A stretch of DNA of 64,000 nt, taken from positions 620,001 to 684,000 of the forward strand of contig JANFAH010000027.1 of assembly GCA_024663395.1 (NCBI GenBank). Direction: 5' to 3'. This document shows positions 22,085 to 34,166 of the stretch, piece after piece (positions within the stretch are counted from its first letter, which is position 1; each line of letters begins with the position of its first letter). The position numbers were made by a program, and so were the translations under genes. The notes under the pieces were generated by a model, which saw only the letters and a program-made list of their open reading frames with translations, was not told the origin of the DNA and made no database searches. The DNA is from Pisolithus tinctorius (Eukaryota > Basidiomycota > Agaricomycetes > Boletales > Pisolithaceae).

Positions 22085-24305
22085 CAATTCTACCTTTGCC
22101 TCCTCATTGTTGGAGTAGGATAATTATCATCTGGCCGCCGTGGCAGCCTACGATTCTGCTCTGGGCGACGAGCCACACCATCCGCTTCTGCTTGATCCAA
22201 CAGTCTATTGTCCCTGTCCATCGCATGGCCTCTAGGCCTGGCATTCGAATTCCTACCCACCGGATCAACTCCTGACATAGATAAGCGTGTGTAATTGTGT
22301 TATGGATGTATACCTACCATCATTAGGTGATATGACCATCTTATCATTCTGGGCTGCTGTAGAATGCTGTAATGAGAGGATTAACCAAGTGTGCATGGAA
22401 ACTGACCATTGGATCTGATTCTTGGCTTGGGCTTGGGCTTCCTTGCAGTTGAATCGACACCATCATTGGCATGATTGTCTGATACAATTCTATCAGCAAT
22501 ATTCATTGTTGCTGGATACCACTTACCAGCTGGATTGGGGTATGCAGTAGCCATATTGCGCTGGTCTGATGTGGACTGGTTCCACCATCTGTTGTCCTCC
22601 TGTGCATTGGATGTTCCAGTGGGATGATCTATGGCACACAATTCCAAGGTCATGTTAGGGTTACCAGTAAAAAATCTGACCAGCTCCAACATACCATCTA
22701 TCCATTGCCATTTGGTGGAAGGTTTTGTGGGAGGAGCTGGTTCCTCCTCTGAGTGATGTCCATAGTTGGAGCCATCAACAGAATTTACTTAATGTGCCAT
22801 CAGTTATGTATATCCAAATTGATCATGACCTCACCTTCCATCCAGGGTCTCTTCCCTTTGGCTTTGTCTGACCGGCATTGGTGTTTGGAGACCGGCTCCT
22901 CCAGAGAACCATCCTGAGATCTCCACCTTTGGAACCAGAAGACATCTTCTGGGTGCTCCTGCTGTTGCTCCTTCCAGAACTCCAAGGTTTCGATTAGTTC
23001 ATGATGTGTCAGCCTGGTGGGCTCTTTGAATGGTATATTGGGAGGAAGATACTTGGAAGACACGTAGGATGCCCAGTTGTCAGCTATTGCGGCCCAAGGT
23101 ACACTGGCATTTGTCTTCCCACAAGCCAAGCCTGTGTTTAGATGTTAGTAACTCATCGACCATGGAAATTGGCACATACGATAATGGCCAGTTATGAACA
23201 CCCTCATGATGTCCTTTAATTCCAGTGTCTGTAAGTCCAAGAGATTCGGAAGAACAGGCGTGCCATCATCATTGGTGGACAGGGAGAATTGAGACTGCTT
23301 TTTTCCTTTCCATGCTTTTACTGTGGTTTGACCAGCCTCATCCTCTCCACTGCCATCCTCTGTACCATTGACCCTGAAGGCCTTCTTTGCATAGGCTGAC
23401 CACTTTCCATGAAGGTCTTCCCAATCTGAATAGCGCTCTCCATCGCCCAGCTCGTCATTGAAGTCATTCATACACTGGTCAGATATGGTGAAGCCTGTCA
23501 GGAAAGCACTCACACTCCAACCATCACTTCGCCATCCTTATCCTTCCATGCTGACATGATCACCACTCTCATCCCACACTGCTTCCACATGTCGTATGCA
23601 AACTGTTTTGCATACTTTCGGCCCTTACTTGTTGTGGCCCTGCATTTAAGTTAGTATTGCCCATGGGAGACCTTGGATGCTTACTCTGCCTGGGCTTCAG
23701 GTGGCAGCTTTCTCTCGTTCCACTCTTTTGCCAAATGGGCTGCCCGGTCCAATTCAGCCTTGGTCAATGACTGGACTACCTGCTGAATGGCCGGTTGATA
23801 GTGTTTGATCATAGCTGACGTCCCAGGCTGTATTCTGGCCTTCACAAGTACTTGCTGGATATCCTTCTTATGCTGCAGCTTGATCACCTTTAGGGCCGTC
23901 CATTTGGAGCCATACTTGACCAAGCCCTTCTGTGCCTGGGACCAACTGTTGTTATACATCCAGTTCTTGATGGCCTGTAAAATATACTTAACATGACTGC
24001 AAGCACATCAATACTGTTAAGCTTACTGTCTGTTTTCTATTCCATTCATTTTGTTTGAGGCTCTTGTTGGCATCCAGCCGCTTGATTTTGTTCCGCATGC
24101 CCTCCATCAGTGAGGCCCTTTTGTTTGTGTCAGCTTCCTTCCAATCCTTTAGACTGTCTTGGAGGATTTGAAGTTCATCCAGTCTCAGCTTTCCTGGCAC
24201 AGATTTTGCTGTCTCTGTGCTATCCGAGCTAGATTCCTCATCAGAGGAGAAGTCCTCCTCATCTGAGGTATTAACACCATTAGTACTGTGATCACTGCTG
24301 GCCAT
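22085..24305 (-). CDS. Conserved minus-strand gene divergent from the KDZ transposase
   Basis: ATG 24305 starts a Ser/Asp/Glu-rich segment (TSDEEDFSSDEESSSD) and a Lys-rich helix. Exons are joined by GT-AG introns near 24030-23979 and 23683-23640. Segments include IKNWMYNNSWSQAQKG, AAHLAKEWNERKLPPEAQ, YDMWKQCGMRVVIMSAWKD, then FSLSTNDDGTPVLPNL and SVPWAAIADNWASY, with a last Arg-rich exon at 22278-22090. No frame-breaking lesion is obvious, though exon borders are approximate. I remember a family with this segment order beside KDZ transposases in Agaricomycetes, unverified here. Its divergent placement suggests it is a second core gene of the element. No function is known to me. Confidence 0.6.
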
Positions 24306-24784
24306 TCTGAATGTTGGAGAAGGTGTTGGGGTTGGTTAGTTGCAGGTAATGTTACCCTTTGTTGAAAGAAAATTTGGAGTCCATTCCTCATAGTTACTGT
24401 CACCCATTCTTGAATAAAGTTCCAGGGGCCAAGTAATGTTCCGGTCATGATACATACCCATTGTTAGTATAGTCTTGTTCCAGTCGATTGGTACCGTAGC
24501 CAAACATGGTAAGCCGATTTGTCTATCATCCAGTCTGCTACTATATATAGATAAAGTATAGTTTGATCCTGATTGGATCTTCTGACATTGATTCCGAGAT
24601 CCAACTCAAATCATAGTTGTGCCAGGCATCACAATGAGGCATGTATGGCTGAGGCCTGCAGACATCCTGCAAGGACTTGATACTAGACATGGGCAAGTCA
24701 TGAATCGCCCAAGCTGCAGCAGCCACCCCAGTAACCCATGTCACTTGGAAAAAGGTGAAAACAACCAGGGGATCCAAAGAAAAG
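24306..24784. promoter_or_regulatory. Intergenic region between divergent KDZ-element genes
   Basis: About 480 bases separate the starts of the minus-strand conserved gene and the plus-strand KDZ transposase, so both promoters should be here. TATATATAGATA near 24541 is an AT-rich candidate. No operator-like palindrome stands out. Confidence 0.35.
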
Positions 24785-27700
24785 ATGGTCAAGTTTACTC
24801 CGAGAAAGAAGGCAAGATATGCAACTGGCCAAAGCAACGAATCACCTACTAGGGCAGGATCTTCGAGCATCCAGGAACCCAATTTAGTCCAGGGTAATGA
24901 TGCTGACTTATATTGCTACATGGATGATGCATCACCACCAAGGACATCAAGAATTCCAAAAAGCCAGGTGTGCATTATCAAACATCCTGGTGCTGGCAAT
25001 GTGTGCCTTACGGTATTACAGAACAGTTATCTGGAAGAGTGGCTGCCCTATAAGAGTAGATACCTGTCTGTGCTCCTGGACATGGAGGCCCCACCCGATG
25101 TCATGGCTTGTTTTGTGTGTAAAGCAGAAGGGGCACCATATAGATGCATGGACTGTGCGCATCACCCATTGTCTTGTAAAACATGTTGCATCGAGCAACA
25201 CAAGCTCAGACCATTCCATCAGGTACAAAAATGGAATGGAAGATTCTTTGAAGACTTCACTCTACAGCTGGTGAGTTCCAGTTTCAACCCATCATCTGTG
25301 ATGACTGATATCATAGGTTGGTTTGGTGCTACACTTGGGCCATGGCAGAGCACCATGCCTGGCAGGAGAAGGTTCTTGGGAGGATGCTGCCGGCCATGTA
25401 GATGATGAGTGGGAGGACATCGAGGAGAGTCAACGACTGGCACATCTCAACCCACCAGATGATAGAAACTATCTGACAGTTGTGGACACTGGCAGCATGC
25501 ACTTTTGCAATGTGCAGTATTGCAACTGCCCTGGGTCTGAGGATTCACATCTTCAGCTTACCATGGCCGGCCTATTCCTGGCTATGACTAAGGCACCAAG
25601 GACGGCTTTCACTTTTCAGGTGCTGGACAACTTCATCAGGGACAATGTTGAATGTGGAACCTCTGCCATGAACTATTATAGCAAACTTCAGAGAGTCACC
25701 TCAAGCATGTTTCCTCACCTAGTGCTGGTGAGTGTGATCACCCCTGGCCTACCATATGCCACATTGCTCATGCTGGTCGCAGAATAGGTATAGGGAATTG
25801 CTCAGGGTGTCAAGAATGTGGAGGCTCCTAAAGCTGTTGAAATGGCAGGGATTCCATCAACAGTCACCTGATCCCCAGGCTGGTGAACTTGTCCTCTTCT
25901 GCCCTGCCTGTCCCCAGCCAGGGATCAATGTACTGGATCAGGATATTGCTCTCTCTGAGTCTGTATTCTATTCATTGTTGCAAAGGCATTGTTAGCCTGA
26001 CTTGTGTAGCTGGCAGTTTGCTAGGACCTTTGTGATGGATGGCAACTTCAAGGCCGAGCATATGCTGCCCAAGAATGCTGCCAAAGAGGTCTGGCTCATG
26101 GATGGAAATGGCTTCATGGTCACATCAGCTCCATACAAGGAATATTTGACTGGGACCGTAAATAGAATAGAAGTTGGTGCACCATGATATCTCCAAATGC
26201 ACTGGACTGATTGCGTCATGCAGAAATCTGACTGCAATAACCACCGGGCTGTTAATCAAGCAAATGCACAAAGGAATAAGTTGGAATCGACCAGGATTGG
26301 TGGATGTGCCTGTGCGAGGCATGGCTGTTTTGTACCTCATGCAATGGTCGACTTTCAGAAGGGAGAGCAGTATGCACCAATTCATAGTTCCTGGTCATGA
26401 CTAACAATATAGCAGGCAGGTCAATATGGATTATGCTCTGGTCCATGCCATGCACCATGGATTGGACCCCCGGCAACTGGTCATAACCTTTTATGACATC
26501 AATTGTCAGTATAGCAAGAACTTGGCCCACTGGCTTGAGGAAAATAGATATCTCTCTCTGCCTTCCAGATTACAGATTCAGCCCAGCATTGGACTATGGC
26601 ATGTCCATGGCCATCAGACAGAGTGCTTCGCCAGATATGCTCCAAACTTTATTCTGGGTGCCAGCCAGATGGATGGTGAAATCATGGAGACCCTCTGGTC
26701 TTCTCTCAACATAATCTCACCATCAGCCCAGGGAATGGCAACAGCACATTGTCAGGAGTTGCTGGACTTCCAAATGAATGATAGTAACTTCCTCAAAATG
26801 ATATGGATGCATATGTCATCACAGTACCTGGTTGACCACCACTTAATTACTTGCACATAGCATCAGCATTGAAACAGAAGTTCAAGGTTGCCAAGCAGTC
26901 ATTAGCAACAATCCAAGATAAATTCAATGAGTTGGATAGCAAGGTACCAGATGGCTTGTGTCAGTTATGGGTGGAACAAGAACTTGTGGCGCAGTCATGC
27001 TGGCAGAATACTCTGCAGGCCATGGACATATATGAAGTCTGGCTGGAGAAGGGTAAGGGGGCCAACTGTATCATCTGTCCCATAACTTATGTACATCATG
27101 GTAGCACCCACCATGAAAGCCATTGAGATTGACCTAATCCATAAGGACCATTCATTCAGCAGCTCACATGGTTCAGCTACTTGGATTGCACAGGCATTAA
27201 AGGTTGAGCAGGCTCAAATAGTGCTTGCTATGGATACACGACATATGGATGCCAGGGCAACAGAGGCAGACCGGTTGTCAATTTTGTGCCAGCAAGACTG
27301 GTTGCAATCACAGATTGATGCACTAGTACATGGAGCAGCCCAGTTCATCGGAAATGACTGGCAAGTTAACCCCAGGCAAAGGCCCAGAAGTATAGCCCCA
27401 CTCGATGGGGACAGTAATGACGAAACTGATCATCTGTTCCTCCCTGATCGTCCTGGTCACCAGGAGGTCAGCGATGTTCCACTGCCATCATATATTGGAG
27501 TACAGTATTTCCATGACATGGGCCTCGGCAGTCTTGTGGAACAGGAAATACATCTGAGACAGGGCCAGGCAAATGATGCATTGCATGAATTGTGTCTGGC
27601 CCTTGTGGACAAGGCCATGATATTTCATACAGATGTCCAGAAAGGAGGGAACTACAAAATGACAACCTGGGCATGGGGCCAGATATCCAATGCAGAGGCA

Positions 27701-28936
27701 ATGGTTCAGTGGCATGCCACCATCTATCGCCAGTGCCGAAAGCAACTTATTGCACTGGGGGCTGGGGAGGACATTCTTGGCAAATTGTCAAGTTCGGGCC
27801 TACTCCAACCAACTCCGATGCTATATAGGGTCTAGAGAGTGGTCCGGAAGCAAGTCCGACACAGAAGAACAGAACTCCGACTAGCAGAGTGTCAGCAGGA
27901 ACGAAGACCGCCGAGACAAAGGCGGAGCGGAGTGAGGGCGTCGGGTTTAGCTCATGCGCTACCCCCTTGCACGATCTCAGCCCTCGTATTTCAGAGGGAG
28001 AGTACAGACGGAGAGTCGGAGATAACTCCGACAGACAGAAGACGGAATCAGAGGGAGTAGGAACTAAGTTGATATTCGTACTGAAGAACAGCGGAGTATA
28101 GTACATGCTTTTATACCGCTATGGAGGTACAGTAACCGGAATCGGAACTGACATACAGAGACTCATAAATTTTCAAGTAAAACTTCCTGGACAACGAATG
28201 AAGGGTAGACGGAGGACATATGAACGGGTAACACAGAACATCTAGAAAAGGAAATAGTCCAGGCGCTGGACCATGCGGTGAGCATGCTGCAGAGTACCTG
28301 ACTGCGAAGGTAGTCACATGACCCCTCAGAGAACAGACCGCTCGGTCCGGTAGGAGGGCAACACAAGTCCGACAGCAGTCGGAGCGGAGATGGTTCGCAA
28401 CCAACAGAAGTTGGGCGGAGTTGGTGCGGAGTGAGCAGATGACCGGCGGAAAAGGATGCGGAGTGAGCAAAGATTTATGACGAACGCACAGTTATGACAC
28501 AAATACCAAGAATTGAATAGGGCAGACCTGACTGTGAGTGCCACAATTGCAGACCCAAATGCAAGAGGTCATCGCGACAACACTCTGGCCTGGTTTTGGA
28601 CCATGGACCTTCCCCAGGATTCTGCCATGAATGACAGGATGTCAGAATGTAGGCAGATCAATTGGGCTTGTGTGAAATACTGACTGAATTATCACAGTTT
28701 ATTGAGTCAACTGGCTGCGTACAAAAGTGCTACGGGATCGCTGGGAAGAAGAGCTAGAGTTACTCACACTGGAGACTGGGTGGACACAGAAATTCTTCTT
28801 ACACAAGGAGAAATTCTGGAGTGGCCAGCATATGGAGGCATTGGCAGTGGGCAATACCAGTTTCGCATGTTATTCGGCTAGGCAGTCCCAGATGTATTGG
28901 GATTTAGCAGGAACACTAGGATGTACTTCAAGATAG
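24785..28936 (+). pseudogene. KDZ transposase, disrupted only by a solo LTR
   Basis: Nine exons: 24785-25270, 25317-25727, 25783-25958, 26010-26157, 26224-26369, 26413-26830, 26878-27052, 27105-27785 resuming 28505-28669, and 28728-28936. All introns are GT-AG and 43-66 bases. Summed without the LTR, the exons give 3,015 bases, exactly 1,005 codons. The CxC2-like cluster is CFVC-x8-CMDC...CKTCC near residues 115-140, with HQVQKWNGRFFE after it. The KDZ core has FVMDGNFKAEHM, CNNHRAVNQAN, FYDINCQYSKNL, LWHVHGHQTECFARY and MDGEIMETLW, then a C-terminal DRWEEELELL segment. KDZ transposases cut and move their DNA elements. No other lesion is seen. Confidence 0.9.
27786..28499 (-). repeat. Solo LTR of Gypsy family 1 inside the transposase
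   Basis: A 714-bp LTR in minus orientation, flanked by CAAAT at 27781-27785 and 28500-28504. It keeps the TATAAAA box (minus, near 28116) and the 5'-RNA word AGTACGAATAT (28083-28073). No internal sequence remains, so a full element was lost by LTR-LTR recombination. It retains more CpG than the LTRs of copies B and C. Confidence 0.95.
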
Positions 28937-29032
28937 GAATTGGCAGAGTAATGTGCATATATCTCTAGATAGTATGAAAGCAGGGAAATTACATATCAAG
29001 ATTCTAATGAGATGTGTAATGAGGACAGCACC

Positions 29033-29936
29033 CTACTTATTGCTGGCTCCTGGCTGGGTAACTGAATTGACTCGGAAGTCCTCAAGTTGGTCCTGTACTT
29101 GTCCAAGGCTGTCAAAAAGGGTGAGCCATTCACTGCAGAATTCCATCACACCATGGAGCTGGCGAATCTCCTCCTCCTCCTGATGGATCATCTCATCACA
29201 GCTTTCAATCAACCGGCTGATGCTGTCTGATGGCATCTGGTCCATGTCACACAGCAGTGGGAGACTCTCTTTTCCTTCCTATGGCACAGATGGATTCAAT
29301 GGAATGATCAAAAAATGACCACTGTGCACCCCAACCCCAACAAAGAATTCCTTGGCCTCCTGCAAAACTTCCTCCAATGACTGATGATCATACCCATCCA
29401 GATGGGTAGGGTCCCTTGTCCACCAGGTATGTGGAATAGGACTGGTGTGGATCATACGTCTCACCTCTCCTCTTTTGACCTGCAGCACATTCAACTCCAT
29501 GATGTGTGCCAGCAGGGCGGTCTCTCCCATATTTTGTATGGCCATCCACCAAAGCAGTTCATTGGCAACATGTGGGACCTTCATGATTGTCCCATATGTG
29601 TTGCAGGTAGCCAGGGCCTGCTTCAATATATGCTGTGGAAAAGTCTGTGACACAGCAAACCAGCTTCCATTTCGACAAACTCACTGTTTCCACCTGAACC
29701 TGCTGATACCAGTCATCTGGCAGTTGATTGCTTGGGTTGTTGGCCTGCTGCAAAGCATATGTGAACTGTCTAAATCGGACACCGATGTATTGGATTATCA
29801 TGGAGAGGTAGGATAGATTAGCGGTCCTGACATCCATGGTGATTCGGAGTAGAGTTGGATCAGGTGAAAATGTTATTACATAGCAATGTGGCTGACACAT
29901 GTGATGACTGCAAGATAAGAGATCATCAATAATCAC
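29033..29936 (-). CDS. Unrecognised small gene between transposase and TET/JBP
   Basis: ATG 29936 starts a first exon (MIIDDLLSCSHHMCQPH...) with a segment LSYLSMIIQYIGVRFRQFTYAL. A GT-AG intron near 29689-29640 joins it to ATCNTYGTIMKVPHVANELLWW and LNVLQVKRGEVRRMIHTSP. A second intron near 29330-29280 leads to a last exon with a Glu-rich coiled coil (EEEEIRQLHGVMEFCSEW) ending at 29033. The splice sites and open frames agree well. I do not recognise the family. Its position inside the KDZ element suggests cargo or an accessory role. Confidence 0.5.
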
Positions 29937-30039
29937 ATCCTGGGAGGCCAGAATAGCAAGTGGCCTATCCCAGTGCAGCAGTTGTCATGAGCCAAGTGGC
30001 TGGATATCAATCTGAACAATGCTGATGATGCGGCGGTAG

Positions 30040-30450
30040 TGTATCTATGCATTACTGGCACTGCTGGACCTGTACTGGGAAAGGCCGTGTTGCATTTTCT
30101 CAATGGCTGTGGAATAGGCAATTAGTTGGAAAGGCCCCAGGCTATCATCCAATGCTTGTGGACAGTGTATAATGAAAGGTCCACATGCTGAAATATGACT
30201 GGTGTGGTAGGAAGTGTAGCTAGTGCCAGACCCATAGTAGAACATTGTATCCATGCATTACCAGGACTGCCGGACCTGTGCTAGAAAAGGCTGCATCATG
30301 TTTTCTCAATGGCTGTGGAATACAAAATTAGGTTGAAAGGCCCTGGTCCATCATCTAATGCTTTGGCATGGTGTATAAAGGAACATGAACACCATGAAAT
30401 GGAACCGGTGTGGTAGGAAGTGTAGCTAGCACCAGAGCCATAGCAGAACT
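30040..30450. repeat. 206-bp tandem duplication upstream of TET/JBP
   Basis: Two adjacent copies with a period of 206 bases: CAATGGCTGTGGAATA at 30101 and 30307, GGTGTGGTAGGAAGTGTAGCT at 30201 and 30407. They are diverged by scattered substitutions. A minus-strand frame is open in both copies (SGTSYTSYHTSHIS and SGASYTSYHTGSIS), so an exon may be duplicated, but no full gene can be built. Confidence 0.7.
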
Positions 30451-30594
30451 CACCATCTATCACCTCTATCTTGGTACCCATACCATGCTGGAATAATATG
30501 TGGAAGCCGGAGGTACTATGCCACCATAGTGGCACCTGTTTTTGAAGGCTTGAATGGTCATTTACCAACACTGTGTAACCATGGCAGCTTCACT

Positions 30595-31963
30595 ATGGTC
30601 CAGAAAACACTGGCATACATAGCCATGGTTCCATACTACACACTACAGCTACCGGATTACCCAGCATCAACACTGTGCTCACTATATCGTCTTCTGATCT
30701 TAATGGCAATAAATCACAGCGCCACCTGGGATATTACACACTATATGTGCCAGGAATTCTCCAGTCAAACCTTCCCAGGACCGAATGCCCCCAAACCAGA
30801 TCCTCCACTCCAGATTCCAACACACGGCATTGTCGCTATGAATCAGATAGTGGCCAGTATGCATGCAGCATACAATAATAGAAGTAAGCTGATGTCCTGG
30901 CTGAATGTAAAATCAAATGTAAATTGTATTGCAGAGCAAAGTGGCATCAATCTGATCTGGCTTTCTGAGCGTCTTTCAGCTATGGAATTGGGGGTTGATG
31001 AAACCCGGGAGGCAGGCCACCTGGCAGCACGTCCATCAAGTCTGACCGGCTTTGTGGATAAACCTATGGTAATCCTCAGTACTGGCAATACCATTGCATT
31101 GTGGTACCTTCCTGGCACCATCACCAATGATTTGCAAGTCAGTTCAAACATTTCCTTTACACTCTATATTATTCAGGCATCCCTGCAGACACACATGCTT
31201 GCCACTCTGGACCCCCTTCACCACGCAATGTCCAAGAGTATGACAAGTGGCTCCTGGCAGAAAAATGCTGAATATTTCAATCACACTTCACAGTCACTGG
31301 GGTGCCTGGAGTTTTCCCTGGCCAGGCACCAACAGGGGCATATGGTATGGCTATATTACCTCAGGGGTATGTCTCTCAAGTGGCATCCAGACCCTGAACT
31401 TTGCCCTGTCAGTTTCTGCTGACCTACAGATGGATGCTGGTTGTGAATGGTCCCAGCAGTCTTACCTCCTGGCTGCCATCCTCTCTGGTGCACTTTCGAT
31501 TATGCACCCAGGCCTGTATGAGGCTGGAAGGCAAGCCATGCAGTCGTTGGACACATGGTCGAGTCAGCATAACCAAGATATGCAGGATGCCTTGCAGCAC
31601 TGGCCATTGGTTTTTACTAATGTCTCTGTAATCTCTAACCGGACCACACCCTTTCACCGGGACCCACACTCATGGTCCGATTGGTATGACATGCTGGTCA
31701 CAGTTGGTGATTATGAAGATTGTGTATTGGATATCCCCACGCTTGGCCTTCAGTTCCTTTACAACCCCAGCACTGTAGTTGCATTTTCCGGCTGGCTTCT
31801 TCGACATGGGGTTAGTTCTGTGGGTGGGAACCGATGTTGCTTTGCCTACTACATGAGGGACAACATACACAATTGGATAGGGATACCCCATGGGGATTGG
31901 ATGAGAGTTCAGAATGTCTGGACTTGGTTGACGCCTGCAGGTCCAGTGGGACCTTCCATATAA
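30595..31963 (+). CDS. TET/JBP-family 2OG-Fe(II) dioxygenase
   Basis: TET/JBP enzymes oxidise 5-methylcytosine or thymine in DNA, using Fe(II) and 2-oxoglutarate. With ATG 30595, exons 30595-31137, 31177-31366 and 31413-31963 sum to 1,284 bases, 428 codons including the stop. The N-terminal segment has NQIVASMHAAYNNRSKLMSW and GINLIWLSERLSAMELG. The catalytic core reads NRTTPFHRDPHSWSDWYD (iron-binding H and D at 31655-31663), YNPSTVVAFSGWLLRHGV (third iron ligand His near 31804) and GGNRCCFAYYMRDNIH (2-oxoglutarate-binding Arg). All four key residues are present and no stop is seen. The first intron is 39 bases and in frame, so it might be retained. The protein may start further upstream. 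Confidence 0.85.
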
Positions 31964-34166
31964 CCTACACTTATCCAATAGGGGGTCCATGTAAAGGTGG
32001 TTCTATGGATATTATATGCCATCCCAAGCCAAGTTATTTGCCATATACCTCTCCCAAAGTCCGACTATGGCTGGCCTGTAATTGGTGGAACACTTCAACT
32101 CGAGCTGAATCCAGTCAGACGGAACACTGGGAGATTGGCTTGCTTGTTGTGCACGAGACCATGGCATATGTGCCAGAACACATGGATTGGTGATCATAAT
32201 ACACGGGCTGACTCGAGACAGATGGGACACCATATCGTGGGCCTCCTGTACACCATGAAACACTGGAGTATCCGTCCAGCCTGTCCTATGGGATCACAAT
32301 ATCTGGGCCCACCCCAAGGTCATGGTACAATGGACTATAAGCCCTCCATAGTACATGGGCACTCCAATTTGGGCTGAGGCCAATGCACATGGCACACTGA
32401 AATATGCTCCCACCGTTCCAAACAGAACACTGCAGGTCCAGCCAAGCCTTATTACATGGGCCACTGATATATCAGCCCCATAGACAATAGCTTCCCAGCC
32501 CAGCCAAAATATATGTGACACTACTTGTATGGCTCATGCATTCACCAGGGGATGCCAAAAGACTAGCCCATCATCTAAACTGGTAACATCAAGTGGCCTT
32601 AACTGGGCATCCATGCCAATCAACCACCATTGGCTGGGCATCTGTCCTGGTCCCTTAGCATAAGGCCGGTATGTGTCCCAGGTTACGGTCACCAATTGGG
32701 AATTTGGCCTGGCTGACTAGACTTTGCCGGAACATATACCAGCCCAATAGAATCCCACTGGAGTGCCTTCTGAACCACTGTAAATAGCCTGGAGGGTGTC
32801 ATCCATCCTGGCCAACTGGAATTGGTTCAGAACTGATGCCAAACAACTGCCACCAGCCCTAGACCTGTGCCAGCCCACTACATTGTGGCCAGTAGGTATC
32901 CCAGGTCATGATAAACAACTGGGAATTTGATCTGGCTGACTGGATTTGGCCAGAACATATACCGGCACAATAGAATCCCACTGGAGTGCCTTCTGAACCA
33001 CTGTAAATCTCCCAGAGGGTCTCATCCATCCCAGCCAACTGGAGTTGGTTCAGAATTGATGCCAAACAACTGCCAACAGCCCTGAACCTGTGCCGGCCCA
33101 CTATAATGTGGCCGGTATGTGTCCCGGGTCATGTTCAACAACTGGGAATTTGACCTGGCTGACTGGATTTGGCTGGAACATATACCAGCCCAATACCATC
33201 CCACTGGAATGCCTTCTGAACCACTGTAAATAGCCTGGAGGTTGTGATCCATTCCAGCCAACTGGAGTTAGTTAGGAATTGATGCCAACCAACTGGCACT
33301 GGCCTTGGCCCCCTGCCAGTCCCCTAGATTCAGCCAGGTAGATATCCTGGCTCACTGGCAATAACATGGGATCTGGCCCAGCTAACTGGAAATGTCAGGA
33401 AGCCATACCAGCCGAATAGCACCCCACTAGTGTGCTTTCCGAACCACTGCAAATATCCTGGAGGCTGTGATCCATCTGGCCCACCTGGAATTAGATGAGC
33501 ATCCATGCCCACACACCAACACCAGCTTATCCTCTATTCCACCATATTTGCACTATACCGGTATGGGTCCTGGCTTACTATTCCTGGCATGAAAGCTGGC
33601 TAGATGTATATTCCAACTACCCACCATAATCCAGGCACCTGTCATGGCCCACTTGCATAAGGCCGGTATGTGACCCAGCATACTAGAAATTGCCATAACT
33701 CATACTGGCCCAATGGATGTACATTGGTATGCCTTCTGACCCACTGGAAATAGTGTGGCTGCTGTCATCCATACCAGCCAACTGGAATTAGCTTGGCATC
33801 CATGCCAACTGACCATCACCACCTTGGCATCTGTGCCAGCCCACTAGCATAAGACTGGTATGTTTCCTGGCTTATTGGCATTATCCCGGCATTTGTCCCA
33901 GCTTACTGGAATTAGCCCAGCATGCATACCAAACCAATAGAATTACAGTGGAATGCCTTCTGACCCACTGGCAATTGCTGACACATGCTGGGCTCATGCC
34001 AGTGAGCCCAGACCAGGTTAGTACCAGACCTTTCCCAACTTGCCAGAATCCATGCCAGGATTATCCAGGCAAGATGTATATAGTAGTAACCCCTCAGCCA
34101 CACTGTGCAGTATGGTGACATCCAATGATCATGGCTATGCTGTGTGACACAATGACAACTCAGAGG
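31964..34166. repeat. Satellite-like repeats at the right end of the KDZ element
   Basis: The clearest part is a tandem repeat of 223 bp: GGCTGACT occurs at 32711, 32934 and 33157, each followed by CATATACC and CCACTG(G)A(G/A)TGCCTTCTGAACCACTG. A fourth copy near 33379 and two more near 33680 and 33910 are degenerate. From 31964 to about 32580 the sequence has looser repeats of CCAGTC, ACATGG and GGGC words. No gene is supported. Confidence 0.7.

Noticed and set aside
30595..31963. AlkB-type or other 2OG-Fe(II) oxygenase instead of TET/JBP
   Set aside because: The long HRD...LRHGV...NR-x-x-x-AYYMR arrangement and the N-terminal NQIVASMHAAYNNR segment fit fungal TET/JBP better, and it sits beside a KDZ transposase.
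31834..32377. Plus-strand frames after the dioxygenase as further exons
   Set aside because: They lie in repeat-rich DNA, lack motifs, and the dioxygenase frame already ends properly at 31963.
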